Of a stretch of DNA of 34,197 nucleotides, positions 23,735 through 31,773 are shown in pieces. Each line of letters begins with the position of its first letter. Position 1 is the stretch's first letter. Source of the DNA: Paracoccaceae bacterium (GTDB taxonomy: Bacteria > Pseudomonadota > Alphaproteobacteria > Rhodobacterales > Rhodobacteraceae). The stretch spans positions 1 to 34,197 of the forward strand of contig JALEGX010000025.1 in NCBI GenBank assembly GCA_022763485.1. The letters are read 5' to 3'. A program made the position numbers and the translations under genes. The notes below the pieces were generated by a model. It had not been told where the DNA came from and did no database searches. It saw nothing but the letters and a program-made list of their open reading frames with translations.

Positions 23735-25234
23735 ATGCAGGAACTGACCCATTACATCAACGGTGAGCACGTCAAAGGCACGTCCGGCCGTTTCGCGGAT
23801 GTTTTCAACCCGGCCACCGGCGAAGTGCAGGCGAAATGCCCGCTGGCGAGCAAGGAAGAAATGGAACAGGCCGTGGCCATCGCCGCAGCCGCACAGCCCG
23901 CATGGGCCGCGACCAACCCGCAGCGCCGCGCCCGTGTCCTGATGAAGTTCGTCGACCTGCTGAACCGCGACATGGACAAGCTGTCCGAAGCGCTGAGCCG
24001 CGAGCACGGCAAGACCCTGCCCGACGCCGCAGGTGACGTGCAGCGTGGCCTGGAAGTGGTCGAATACTGCATCGGCGCGCCGCAGATGCTGAAAGGTGAA
24101 TTCACCGACAGCGCCGGCCCCGGCATCGACATGTACTCCATGCGTCAGGCCCTGGGCGTGACCGCGGGCATCACCCCGTTCAACTTCCCGGCGATGATCC
24201 CGATGTGGATGTTCGCACCGGCGATCGCCTGCGGCAACGCCTTCATCCTGAAGCCGTCCGAGCGTGACCCCTCCGTGCCGCTGATGCTGGCGGAACTGCT
24301 GGAAGAAGCCGGCCTGCCCAAAGGCATCATCCAGGTCGTCAACGGCGACAAGGAAGCCGTGGACGCGATCCTGTACAACGACACCATCCAGTCGGTTGGC
24401 TTCGTGGGCTCCACCCCGATCGCCGAATACATCTATGGCACCGGCTGCGCCCAGGGTAAGCGCGTTCAGTGCTTCGGCGGCGCCAAGAACCACATGATCA
24501 TCATGCCCGACGCGGATCTGGATCAGGCCGCAGACGCGCTGGTGGGTGCGGGCTATGGTGCAGCAGGCGAACGCTGCATGGCAATCTCGGTCGCCGTGCC
24601 GGTTGGCGAAGAAACCGCAGACCGCCTGATCGAAAAGCTGGTCCCGCGCGTCGAAGCGCTGAAGGTTGGCCCCTACACCGCAGGCAATGACGTGGACTAT
24701 GGCCCGGTTGTCACCGGCGCCGCCAAGGAAAACATCCTGCGTCTGGTCGAAACCGGTGTGGAACAGGGCGCGACCCTGGTCGTCGACGGCCGCGACTTCA
24801 ACCTGCAGGGATATGAAGACGGCTTCTTCGTCGGTCCGCATCTGTTCGACAACGTGACCCCGGACATGGATATCTACAAGAAAGAGATCTTTGGCCCGGT
24901 TCTGTCCACCGTGCGCGCCAAGACCTATGAGGAAGCTCTGGGCTACGCGATGGATCACGAGTATGGCAACGGCACCGCGATCTTCACCCGCGACGGTGAC
25001 ACCGCGCGTGACTTCGCCAACCGGATCAACATCGGCATGGTCGGCATCAACGTTCCGATCCCGGTTCCGCTGGCCTACCACACCTTCGGTGGCTGGAAGA
25101 AATCCGCCTTCGGTGACCTGAACCAGCACGGCCCGGACGCGTTCAAGTTCTACACCCGGACCAAGACCATCACCTCGCGCTGGCCCTCGGGCATCCGTCA
25201 GGGCGGCGAGTTCAACTTCAAGCCGATGGATTGA
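23735..25234 (+). CDS. mmsA: Methylmalonate-semialdehyde dehydrogenase (CoA-acylating)
   Basis: A 499-residue MmsA, which turns (methyl)malonate semialdehyde into propionyl- or acetyl-CoA with NAD and CoA in valine, thymine and inositol breakdown. The aldehyde-dehydrogenase core is clear: TPFNFPAMIPMWMFAPAI near residue 148, KPSERDPS near 173, GFVGSTPIAEYIY near 223, and catalytic Cys281 in AAGERCMAIS. The latter is the MmsA-specific form of the active-site block. The ATG at 23735 has a near-perfect GAGGAGG site; the frame is open upstream but lacks homology-like sequence. Only one gene of the valine pathway is present here. Confidence 0.95.
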   Translation: MQELTHYINGEHVKGTSGRFADVFNPATGEVQAKCPLASKEEMEQAVAIAAAAQPAWAATNPQRRARVLMKFVDLLNRDMDKLSEALSREHGKTLPDAAGDVQRGLEVVEYCIGAPQMLKGEFTDSAGPGIDMYSMRQALGVTAGITPFNFPAMIPMWMFAPAIACGNAFILKPSERDPSVPLMLAELLEEAGLPKGIIQVVNGDKEAVDAILYNDTIQSVGFVGSTPIAEYIYGTGCAQGKRVQCFGGAKNHMIIMPDADLDQAADALVGAGYGAAGERCMAISVAVPVGEETADRLIEKLVPRVEALKVGPYTAGNDVDYGPVVTGAAKENILRLVETGVEQGATLVVDGRDFNLQGYEDGFFVGPHLFDNVTPDMDIYKKEIFGPVLSTVRAKTYEEALGYAMDHEYGNGTAIFTRDGDTARDFANRINIGMVGINVPIPVPLAYHTFGGWKKSAFGDLNQHGPDAFKFYTRTKTITSRWPSGIRQGGEFNFKPMD

Positions 25235-25274
25235 TCCAGCGCATTGACGCATGGCACCGAACATGATTGATCTG

Positions 25275-25300
25275 AAGGGCCGGTTCATCCGGCCCTTTTT
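25275..25300 (+). terminator. Intrinsic terminator of mmsA
   Basis: AAGGGCCGG (25275-25283) pairs with CCGGCCCTT (25289-25297), 5-base loop, followed by a T-run. It lies 40 bp after the mmsA stop and 24 bp before the next gene. Confidence 0.9.
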
Positions 25301-25323
25301 CTTGTCAATCAGAGCGATATCAG

Positions 25324-25743
25324 ATGTCTGTTTCCTACAGGATCTTCCCCAACCGCGGGCTGGTGTATGTTCGCTATCAGGGATTTGCGCTGGTCGCGGA
25401 TACCGAACGGGCCTTTGCGGCCTATACCGTCGATCCGGACTGCCGCCCCGGTCAGAAGCAACTGGTTGACCTGCGCGAGGTGACGGGGTTCGAACGCGAC
25501 TACACCAAGCTGATGCAATTGCAGGCGCGCAAGGCCGAGCTGTTTGCCACGCAAGGGATCGAGACGCTGGTGGTTTACCTGGTGTCGTCGGCTGAAACCC
25601 GTGACATGGTGCGCACCGTCCTGCAGGCCTGGGAAAGCTTTGATGGGCTGGTTGCCCTGATGCAGACCGATGAGGCCGAAGCGCTGCATCTGCTGGGACA
25701 GCCGGAAAACACCATTCAGGCGCTGGTTGAAAAGGTGGGCTGA
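25324..25743 (+). CDS. Conserved-looking cytosolic protein of unknown function
   Basis: A 139-residue protein without signal peptide or membrane segment. Its alternating pattern (YRIFPNRGLVYVRYQGFA, then KQLVDLREVTGFERDY, then ETLVVYLVSSAETRDMVRTVLQAW) suggests an alpha/beta fold. It recalls SpoIIAA-like/STAS-like single-domain proteins of about 130 residues, but the match is by shape only. The ribosome site is weak. Codon use matches the neighbours, supporting a real gene. The 160 bp after it contain two palindromes (TCCAGCGCTGGA at 25802-25813; TGACA-N4-TGTCA at 25836-25849). Confidence 0.72.
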   Translation: MSVSYRIFPNRGLVYVRYQGFALVADTERAFAAYTVDPDCRPGQKQLVDLREVTGFERDYTKLMQLQARKAELFATQGIETLVVYLVSSAETRDMVRTVLQAWESFDGLVALMQTDEAEALHLLGQPENTIQALVEKVG

Positions 25744-25835
25744 GCGCCCCGCCGTCCTTCGCCTCGCCTCTGATTTTCCCCTTGAAAAGAAAGTCGGACC
25801 TTCCAGCGCTGGAGGGCCTCGTAATCGGTGCAAGC

Positions 25836-25849
25836 TGACATATTTGTCA
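25836..25849. promoter_or_regulatory. TGACA-TATT-TGTCA dyad before the L,D-transpeptidase gene
   Basis: A 14-bp inverted repeat 55 bp before the start codon, with a perfect 12-bp palindrome TCCAGCGCTGGA (25802-25813) further upstream. Position suggests operators for the transpeptidase gene. No regulator is recognised. Confidence 0.35.
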
Positions 25850-25903
25850 TTGGCCGTTCGGTTTCGCACGGCGTAAAAGAGCAGAAAAACCCGAGGTTGA
25901 GAC

Positions 25904-26506
25904 ATGGTTCGCAAAGTGATCACCCGCCGCAGCGCCCTGTTGGGGGCCGCTGCCAGCCTGGCAACGCCGACCCTGCTGCGCGCGCAGTCGACCGATGCCT
26001 TCCCGCAGGAAGAGGACGCAATCCGGACACAGGTTCCGGTGCGGCGCAACATTTCCTCCTTTGCCCAGCAGCACTGGCAGGATCATTTCGACGAATTGGG
26101 CGTGGGGTGCCTGCTGGCGGATATCACCAGCCGTGCGGTCCACTACTGGGGCGCCGATGGGGAAACCTATCGCCTGTACCCGTCGTCGGTTCCGATGACC
26201 GAAGAGCTGACCAAACGCGGCTACACCAAGGTTGTGCGCAAGCGGGTCAATCCCAGCTGGACCCCGACCGCGTCCATGCGCGAACGTGACCCTTCGCTGC
26301 CGGTGCGCATGGAAGGCGGGCAGACCGGCAACCCGCTGGGCACCCGCGCCATGTATCTGACCTGGCCCGCCTATCTGGTGCATGGGACCCATGACACCCG
26401 GAAAATCGGACGACAAAGTTCCTCGGGCTGCATCGGGCTCTACAATCAGCATGTCGAAGAGCTGTTTGAGCTGGTCCAGGTCGGCACGCAGGTCCGCCTG
26501 CTCTGA
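25904..26506 (+). CDS. Tat-exported L,D-transpeptidase (YkuD family)
   Basis: A 200-residue YkuD-domain protein. Such enzymes make 3-3 cross-links in peptidoglycan or attach proteins to it in the periplasm. The catalytic block has His160 in YLVHGTHD and Cys176 in SSSGCIGLYNQHVEEL, a 16-residue spacing fitting the family. The N-terminus has a twin-arginine signal (ITRRSALLGAAASLA, cleavage probably after LLRAQ near residue 28). The ATG is preceded by GAGG. It appears to be a single-gene unit. Confidence 0.9.
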   Translation: MVRKVITRRSALLGAAASLATPTLLRAQSTDAFPQEEDAIRTQVPVRRNISSFAQQHWQDHFDELGVGCLLADITSRAVHYWGADGETYRLYPSSVPMTEELTKRGYTKVVRKRVNPSWTPTASMRERDPSLPVRMEGGQTGNPLGTRAMYLTWPAYLVHGTHDTRKIGRQSSSGCIGLYNQHVEELFELVQVGTQVRLL

Positions 26507-26599
26507 CCCTGCCCCCGGCGGCTGTGGCCGCTCTGTGCTTTCGCGCCCCGGCCGCTTGCGGTATCCCTGTTTTCAACACTAGGAAACGGGGAGCACATC

Positions 26600-27676
26600 A
26601 TGTCGATCAGACAAACCCAGGGCCGCGGCCAGCGCTATGACACCATTCTGGATGCGGTCGGTGATACGCCGGTCATCCGGATCAACCGGATCGCGCCGTC
26701 CAACGTCAACATGTTCGTCAAATTCGAGGCGTTCAATCCCGGTGGCTCGGTCAAGGACCGGCTGGCGCTAAACATCATCGAAGCCGCCGAACGCGATGGC
26801 CGCCTGAGGCCCGGTCAGACCGTGGTCGAAGCCACCTCGGGCAACACCGGCATCGGCCTTGCGATGGTCTGTGCGGCCAAAGGCTACCCGCTGGTCGTGA
26901 CCATGGCGGAAAGCTTCTCGGTCGAGCGCCGCCGCCTGATGCGTTTCCTGGGGGCCAAGGTGGTGCTGACACCCAAGGCCCTGAAAGGGTTCGGCATGTA
27001 CAGCAAGGCCAAGGAACTGGCCGAAGAAAACGGATGGTTCCTGGCCAGCCAGTTCGAAACCGCCGACAATGCGAATATCCACGAAAACACCACCGCCCGT
27101 GAAATCCTGGCCGATTTTGCCGATACCAAGCTGGATTACTGGGTCACCGGCTATGGCACCGGCGGCACCGTTTCGGGCGTGGCACGGGTATTGCGGCGCG
27201 ACCGCCCGGAGACCAAGATCATCCTGGCCGAACCCGCCAATGCTGCCATCGTGTCCTCGGGCTATACCAACACCCGCAATGAGGCCAACCAGCCCACCGA
27301 AGGCCATCCGCATTTCGAACCGCACCCGATCCAGGGTTGGACCCCGGATTTCATCCCCTTCGTGCTGCAGGAAGCCATTGATAACGGCTTCTATGATGAG
27401 CTGCTGAAAGTGCCCGGCCCTGATGGCATCACCTGGTCGCGCCGCCTGGCCGCCGAGGAAGGCATCTTTACCGGGATCTCCGCTGGCGCAACCTTTGCCG
27501 CCGCGGTGAAAATTGCCGAAACCGCCCCGGAGGGCGCCAACATTCTGGTCATGCTGCCCGATACCGGCGAACGCTACCTGTCCACACCGCTCTTTGACGG
27601 CATCGCAGAGGTGATGACAGACGAGGAATGGGAGATCTCCCACTCCACCCCCGGTGCCCAGATGGCCAAGGACTGA
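26600..27676 (+). CDS. cysK: Cysteine synthase (CysK-type)
   Basis: A 358-residue PLP enzyme making cysteine from O-acetylserine and sulfide. The lysine that binds PLP is in NPGGSVKDR (about residue 53), the substrate loop TSGNTGIG is near 80, and the phosphate-binding GYGTGGTVSG is near 188. The C-terminal tail (about 40 residues past the core, ending STPGAQMAKD) is longer than in E. coli CysK (323 residues). The start ATG follows GGGGAG. The YbdK-like ligase gene begins 97 bp downstream. Confidence 0.93.
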   Translation: MSIRQTQGRGQRYDTILDAVGDTPVIRINRIAPSNVNMFVKFEAFNPGGSVKDRLALNIIEAAERDGRLRPGQTVVEATSGNTGIGLAMVCAAKGYPLVVTMAESFSVERRRLMRFLGAKVVLTPKALKGFGMYSKAKELAEENGWFLASQFETADNANIHENTTAREILADFADTKLDYWVTGYGTGGTVSGVARVLRRDRPETKIILAEPANAAIVSSGYTNTRNEANQPTEGHPHFEPHPIQGWTPDFIPFVLQEAIDNGFYDELLKVPGPDGITWSRRLAAEEGIFTGISAGATFAAAVKIAETAPEGANILVMLPDTGERYLSTPLFDGIAEVMTDEEWEISHSTPGAQMAKD

Positions 27677-27683
27677 GCCAACA

Positions 27684-27752
27684 GCGCAGGCGGTCCCATG
27701 CCTGCGCCAATTCACCCGTTGAGCTCGGCCAGAGCGCATTGCACACTGGCCG
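27684..27752 (+). other. Two hairpins between cysK and the YbdK-like gene
   Basis: GCGCAGGC (27684-27691) with GCCTGCGC (27700-27707) forms an 8-bp stem. CGGCCAG with CTGGCCG (about 27726-27752) forms a 7-bp stem. Neither is followed by a T-run, so they may tune expression rather than stop transcription. Confidence 0.4.
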
Positions 27753-27773
27753 GACCAGCGGAGGAAAAGACAC

Positions 27774-28898
27774 ATGGCCAGCACCCTGCCGTCGCTCACC
27801 CTCGGGATCGAGGAAGAATACCTGCTTGTCCACAAGGACAGCTTCGATCTGGCCGAAACCCCGCAGGGCATGATGGAGGCCTGCCGGGCCGAGCTGGAAG
27901 GACAGGTCAGCCCGGAATACCTGCGCTGCCAGATCGAGGTCGGCACCCGCGTCTGCCAGACGGTTGATGAGGCCCGCGCGGACCTCAAACGGCTGCGGGC
28001 CTGTATCTCCAGACAGGCGGCGGCCTTTGACCTGTCGCCCATCGCGGTCTCCTGCCACCCTTTCGCCAACTGGAAGGAACAGCACCACACGCAGATGGAA
28101 CGCTATGACGATCTGCGACTGGCCCTTGGCAATGTGGTGCGACGGATGCTGATCTGCGGCATGCACGTCCATGTGGGCGTCGAAGACCAGTCCGCCCGCA
28201 TCGACCTGCTACCCCAGCTCAGCTATTTCCTGCCGCATCTGCTGGCGCTGTCCACCTCCTCACCCTTCTGGAACGGCGAAGACACCGGGCTGGCCTCTTA
28301 CCGTTTGAGCGTGTTTGACAACCTGCCCCGCACCGGCCTGCCGCCCAATTTCAAAAGCTGGGCGGAATATGAACGCACCACCGGTGCGCTGATTGATCTG
28401 GGGGTGATCGAAGACACCACCAAGATCTGGTGGGACCTGCGTCCCTCGCATCGCTTCCCCACGCTGGAGACACGGATCATGGACGTCTCTCCGCGACTGG
28501 AGCACGCGCTGGCGCTGGCTGCGCTGGTACAGGCTCTGGTGCGGATGCTGTCGCGCCTGCGGGCCACCAACATGCGCTGGCGCGAGTATGACCGCTTCCT
28601 GATCTCAGAAAACCGCTGGCGTGCACAGCGTTACGGCACCGAGGAAGGGCTGATCGACTTCGGGGACCGCTCGATCAAGTCGCAGGACATGCTGCTGGAT
28701 GAGCTCTTTGCCCTGCTGGCCGAAGATGCCGACGCTCTGGGCACCACCGCCGAGCTGGAAACCCTGCGCGATCTGGCCCGCTCGGGCAACAGCGCCACGC
28801 GGCAACGGCGGGTTCACAGCGCCGCCGAGGCACGGGGCGCAAACCCCGGACAGGCGGTTGTGAAACACCTGATCGAAGAGTTTCATGCCGATCTCTGA
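27774..28898 (+). CDS. Carboxylate-amine ligase, YbdK/GCS2 family
   Basis: A 374-residue member of the glutamate-cysteine ligase 2 family. Homologues form a gamma-glutamyl or similar amide bond with ATP; E. coli YbdK has only weak glutamate-cysteine ligase activity. Family marks are [10 protein letters not shown] at residues 10-19, QIEVGTRVC near 60, [11 protein letters not shown] near 126, and [19 protein letters not shown] near 222. The neighbouring cysK makes its candidate substrate cysteine. It ends overlapping the protease start by 14 bp. Whether it makes gamma-glutamylcysteine, or a different amide, is open. Confidence 0.9.
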   Translation: MASTLPSLTLGIEEEYLLVHKDSFDLAETPQGMMEACRAELEGQVSPEYLRCQIEVGTRVCQTVDEARADLKRLRACISRQAAAFDLSPIAVSCHPFANWKEQHHTQMERYDDLRLALGNVVRRMLICGMHVHVGVEDQSARIDLLPQLSYFLPHLLALSTSSPFWNGEDTGLASYRLSVFDNLPRTGLPPNFKSWAEYERTTGALIDLGVIEDTTKIWWDLRPSHRFPTLETRIMDVSPRLEHALALAALVQALVRMLSRLRATNMRWREYDRFLISENRWRAQRYGTEEGLIDFGDRSIKSQDMLLDELFALLAEDADALGTTAELETLRDLARSGNSATRQRRVHSAAEARGANPGQAVVKHLIEEFHADL

Positions 28899-29667
28899 GC
28901 TTTGGCGCGCGCTCCGACTGGCGGCGCTCGCTGGCTTTGCTCTCACCCTCTCTGGCGTGGCACAGGCGCAGCCCCCCTGCGTCATCGGCACGGAAGCCGC
29001 ATGCACTGAGATCCGCAACAGATCGATCCGGGATGCCGCGAACCGCCCCTGGTCGGCCATCGGTCGGGTGAACCGGGCCGGCCACAACAGCAAGAGCCAC
29101 TGCACCGGTACATTGATCGCACCGGCAGAGGTTTTGACCGCCGCGCATTGCCTGTATTCCAGATCCCAGCGCAGCTGGATCCCCGCGCCCGAGATCACCT
29201 TTGCCGCCGGGTACCAGCGGGGCACGGCCGTGACCCATGCCGCTGTCGCCTCCTACAGGTTGCCGCGGCCGGTGGATTCACTCTGGGATCTGACACCCCC
29301 CGAAGATTGGGCCATCCTGACGCTGGACGCCCCCGTTGGAACACCTGCGGGATATCTGCCGGTCGGAGCACTGCAAGATGCGGCAGCGTCCGAGCACCTG
29401 ATCCTTGCCGGTTATGCCGGGCTTCGGCCACATGTCCTGTCCACCGGCCCCTGCACGCGACCGGACGGTGTTGCCAGTTCGGGCATCGCCCTGCTGGACT
29501 GCCCCGCCATGCGCGGCGACTCGGGCGCACCGATTCTGGACATGCAGCAGGACCCGCCTCTTGTCGTTGGCATCCTCTCCGGCACGACGACGCGATATAG
29601 CGTCATCATTCCCGTGCAACGTGTGACAGCGCAAGCCCGGTCAATCACCGGGCCTTCCCGGAACTGA
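28885..29667 (+). CDS. Secreted trypsin-like serine protease
   Basis: A 260-residue chymotrypsin-fold protease with a Sec signal peptide (hydrophobic residues 11-27, likely cleavage after AQA at 27-29). The triad is visible: His88 in LTAAHC, Asp141 in PEDWAILTL, and Ser213 in MRGDSGAP. Its first 14 bp overlap the end of the YbdK-like gene in another frame, so it is probably cotranscribed and translationally coupled. This pairing of a cytosolic ligase with an exported protease is unexpected. The short length points to a compact family of proteobacterial V8/trypsin-like enzymes. Confidence 0.9.
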   Translation: MPISELWRALRLAALAGFALTLSGVAQAQPPCVIGTEAACTEIRNRSIRDAANRPWSAIGRVNRAGHNSKSHCTGTLIAPAEVLTAAHCLYSRSQRSWIPAPEITFAAGYQRGTAVTHAAVASYRLPRPVDSLWDLTPPEDWAILTLDAPVGTPAGYLPVGALQDAAASEHLILAGYAGLRPHVLSTGPCTRPDGVASSGIALLDCPAMRGDSGAPILDMQQDPPLVVGILSGTTTRYSVIIPVQRVTAQARSITGPSRN

Positions 29668-29772
29668 ATTTCAGACGATTTGGACTGCTACGGGTTCACA
29701 GCCTGAAAGTGACTGTTATCTTCGCCGTTCTAAACCACCCTTGGGGTGAAGCCTCCAATTTTGGATCCGGGA

Positions 29773-30108
29773 ATGACCGTAAACGTTATCGCTCTAGTCA
29801 CCATAAATGAAGAAAACCCCGTTGCTCTGGCCAAATATCTGGAAGCGACAACGCCGCTGCTGGCCGAAGCCAAAGCAAAGATCGTCAACCGCTTTCAGGT
29901 CTCCGAAGCCGTGGTCGGCAAGCGCCCGGCGCAGACGATGATCGTCGTGGAATATCCCGATCGCCACGCCGTGGACATGGTGTTTGAAAGCGACGTCTAC
30001 AAAGCCATCCGCCCCGTGCGCGACATCGCCTTTCTGGACTATCAGGTCAGCATTGTCGTCAACGACCCGCTGGAACAACAGCCCGAAGGCCAGACCGCGG
30101 TCGACTGA
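29773..30108 (+). CDS. DUF1330 family protein
   Basis: A 111-residue single-domain protein of the DUF1330 type (ferredoxin-like, dimeric alpha-beta barrel superfamily). It contains LAKYLEATTPLLAEAKAKIVNRFQ near residue 19 and the family block IVVEYPDRHAVDMVFESDVYKAIRPVR near 57, the most conserved part. The function is unknown. I start it at the ATG at 29773 (MTVNVIALV); a GTG at 29746 would add nine residues with a poorer fit. Confidence 0.82.
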   Translation: MTVNVIALVTINEENPVALAKYLEATTPLLAEAKAKIVNRFQVSEAVVGKRPAQTMIVVEYPDRHAVDMVFESDVYKAIRPVRDIAFLDYQVSIVVNDPLEQQPEGQTAVD

Positions 30109-30642
30109 CGTACCAGACGACCAGCCGCGCCGCCGCTTGCTTTGTGCCAAGACTGGATGATGCAGGCGGCGGGGCCTCGCACCCGGAAGATCCGGAAACC
30201 CCGCATAGCGCTCCGATCCGAAGATCGTGCTACGGCCGCGAGAATATCACCGTGTCACGCCTGCACTAAAAACCCTAGAGCGGGTCCCGTCCGAACACAA
30301 GCTGGGGTGGCTTCGGGACAAAGGCGTCGACAGGAACATGGCCAACGGGCGAATACGCCCTCTTGCGCTTCTGAAGTAGGTCCTAAACTGCCGACGTTTC
30401 AGGGCGGTTCCGGCGGTTTCAGTTCTGGCCATCCGTTTGGACAATGGTCCGAGCGCAGTTGAAGGCTGTTTTAGGACGGCCTGGACAGTGACGCGTTGGA
30501 AAACAGGCTGAATCCCCCGAAAATAGTGACCTTTTCTGGACACTCTGGCACCCCACACTGAGGAACACCCTGTCCATCCAAGTAATTTTTCTAAATTTTT
30601 TCTAATACTTAAAAGGATAAGGCGATCCCCGCGCCAAGTAAA
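30109..30642. other. Long non-coding region between DUF1330 and DUF2852 genes
   Basis: No frame here looks like a real protein by composition or known motif. The sequence from 30250 to 30570 has no visible gene. It contains GTCCTAAAC (30380-30388) and its near-inverse GTTTTAGGAC (about 30468-30477), which could be ends of a small mobile or folded element. A short AT-rich patch (about 30577-30620) precedes the DUF2852 control region. A decayed gene or an unannotated RNA cannot be excluded. Confidence 0.45.
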
Positions 30643-30660
30643 TGTAAAATACTTTCACAT
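30642..30660. promoter_or_regulatory. Upstream 19-bp palindrome ATGTAAA-N5-TTCACAT
   Basis: Near-perfect inverted repeat with one mismatch to the second copy at 30700-30718. The two copies are centred 58 bp apart and flank a heat-shock-like promoter of the DUF2852 gene. The regulator is unknown. Confidence 0.6.
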
Positions 30661-30665
30661 CATCC

Positions 30666-30694
30666 CTTGCAAGCGCGACCTCCAACCCCAATAT
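30666..30694 (+). promoter_or_regulatory. RpoH (sigma-32)-like promoter of the DUF2852 gene
   Basis: CTTGCAA (30666-30672), 13 bases, then CCCCAATAT (30686-30694). This closely matches the sigma-32 pattern CTTGAAA-N13-CCCCATNT, so heat or oxidative stress control is suggested. The predicted transcription start is near 30701, inside the second palindrome. Confidence 0.55.
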
Positions 30695-30699
30695 CAGAG

Positions 30700-30718
30700 A
30701 TGTGAAAGGCATTCACAT
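30700..30718. promoter_or_regulatory. Downstream 19-bp palindrome ATGTGAA-N5-TTCACAT
   Basis: Perfect inverted repeat (30700-30706 and 30712-30718) covering the predicted start of transcription, 24 bp before the DUF2852 start codon. A repressor bound here would block the promoter. It does not match CIRCE, the LexA or the LysR consensus. Confidence 0.6.
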
Positions 30719-30742
30719 TAACTCAAACCTGGAGACACACCG

Positions 30743-31171
30743 ATGAGCACGCTGACCGAAACTGCCCCCACCCCGACCGATGCGGGTTGGTTTGCCAAAA
30801 GCGAGGCCTGGCTGGACAGCAAGGGCAAAGGTGCCTGGATTGCGGCCATGGTTCTCGGCTTTGTCTTCTTCTGGCCCGTCGGCCTGGCCCTTCTGTTCTA
30901 CATGATCTGGAGCAAACGCATGTTCAGCAAGAAATGTTCGCACCGTCGCAGCACCTGGTCCAATCACGGCTTCTCGGCCATGACCACCACCGGCAACAGC
31001 GCCTTTGACTCCTACAAGGCCGACACGCTGCAGCGCCTGGAGCAGGAGCAGAAAGACTTCGAAGCCTTCCTGGAGCGCTTGCGTGAAGCCAAGGACAAGG
31101 CCGAATTCGACCAGTTCATGGATGAGCGCGCCCATGCCGCCGGAGCAAAGTCGGATGATATCGAAGCTTGA
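30743..31171 (+). CDS. DUF2852 membrane protein
   Basis: A 142-residue protein of the DUF2852 family. After a polar N-terminus a single strong transmembrane helix runs from about residue 29 to 51 (AWIAAMVLGFVFFWPVGLALLFYMIW). A cytosolic tail follows that is rich in Lys/Glu and forms a coiled coil at about 95-130 (TLQRLEQEQKDFEAFLERL). Its function is unknown. The promoter carries a sigma-32-like signal and two operator-like palindromes, hinting at envelope stress. CTGGAGA precedes the ATG. The RDD gene follows at 67 bp. Confidence 0.88.
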   Translation: MSTLTETAPTPTDAGWFAKSEAWLDSKGKGAWIAAMVLGFVFFWPVGLALLFYMIWSKRMFSKKCSHRRSTWSNHGFSAMTTTGNSAFDSYKADTLQRLEQEQKDFEAFLERLREAKDKAEFDQFMDERAHAAGAKSDDIEA

Positions 31172-31238
31172 TCCGCTGACGCTTCCTTCCGTCCCCAGTG
31201 CCCTGGGGACGGGTCCCTTCCCTTCTGGACCTATACCG

Positions 31239-31670
31239 ATGACCGCCCTGCCCGATCCCGACCGCCATCCCCAATTCTACGCCTCCGTTCCCTCCAAGCG
31301 TCTGGTCGCCTGGGTCGTGGACAGTGTCATCATCCTGGGCCTCAGCATGATCGTGGTCTTTGCGACCGCCTTTCTGGGCCTCTTCATCTGGCCGCTGCTC
31401 TATCTGACCATCGGCTTCATCTACCGCGTTGTGACGCTGGCCAACGGGTCGGCCACCTGGGGGATGCAGTTTGCCGGTGTGGAAATGCGCACTGCCCACG
31501 GCGAACGGTTTGATCTGGGCATCGCCCTGGCCCATACCGCCGGGTATTCGCTGTCCATCGCCTTCCCGCTGCTTCAGGTGATCTCGATCATCATGATGCT
31601 GACCGGGTCCCGCGGACAGGGTCTGACGGATGCCTTCCTGGGCACCGTCGCCTTGAACCGACGCGCCTGA
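31239..31670 (+). CDS. RDD-family membrane protein
   Basis: A 143-residue RDD-domain protein. It has hydrophobic segments at about residues 20-45 (VAWVVDSVIILGLSMIVVF), 48-65 and 105-125. The name-giving Arg/Asp pair appears as KRLVAWVVDSV, and GMQFAGVEMRTAHGER is the conserved loop. RDD proteins are often accessory or transport-related; no substrate is known here. The ATG at 31239 is chosen because the domain starts directly after it. An in-frame ATG at 31155 overlapping the DUF2852 stop gives a 28-residue extension. It forms a pair with DUF2852 and ends in a terminator. Confidence 0.85.
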   Translation: MTALPDPDRHPQFYASVPSKRLVAWVVDSVIILGLSMIVVFATAFLGLFIWPLLYLTIGFIYRVVTLANGSATWGMQFAGVEMRTAHGERFDLGIALAHTAGYSLSIAFPLLQVISIIMMLTGSRGQGLTDAFLGTVALNRRA

Positions 31671-31697
31671 TCCTTCCGCGCCGGAAATCACCAAAAG

Positions 31698-31728
31698 AGA
31701 CCCGCCAATGCACTTGGCGGGTCTTTTT
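31698..31728 (+). terminator. Intrinsic terminator of the DUF2852-RDD unit
   Basis: An 11-bp perfect stem (31698-31708 with 31714-31724), loop TGCAC, then five Ts. It separates the RDD gene from bpt. Confidence 0.93.
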
Positions 31729-31773
31729 GCGGTTGCTATCATCGCCCGGACAGACTCGAACCATGGGCCCTAA

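Noticed and set aside
30142..30558. Overlapping frames in the non-coding region (106 residues plus strand, 103 residues minus strand)
   Set aside because: Both are rich in Arg, Ser and Pro, with no recognisable motif and no ribosome site. They look like chance frames in GC-rich DNA.
31735..31765. tRNA-like 3' end on the minus strand (GGTTCGAGTC near 31750-31760)
   Set aside because: The T-loop-like bases are present but the flanking five bases do not pair as a T-stem, and no D- or anticodon arm can be drawn upstream. It is at most a decayed fragment.
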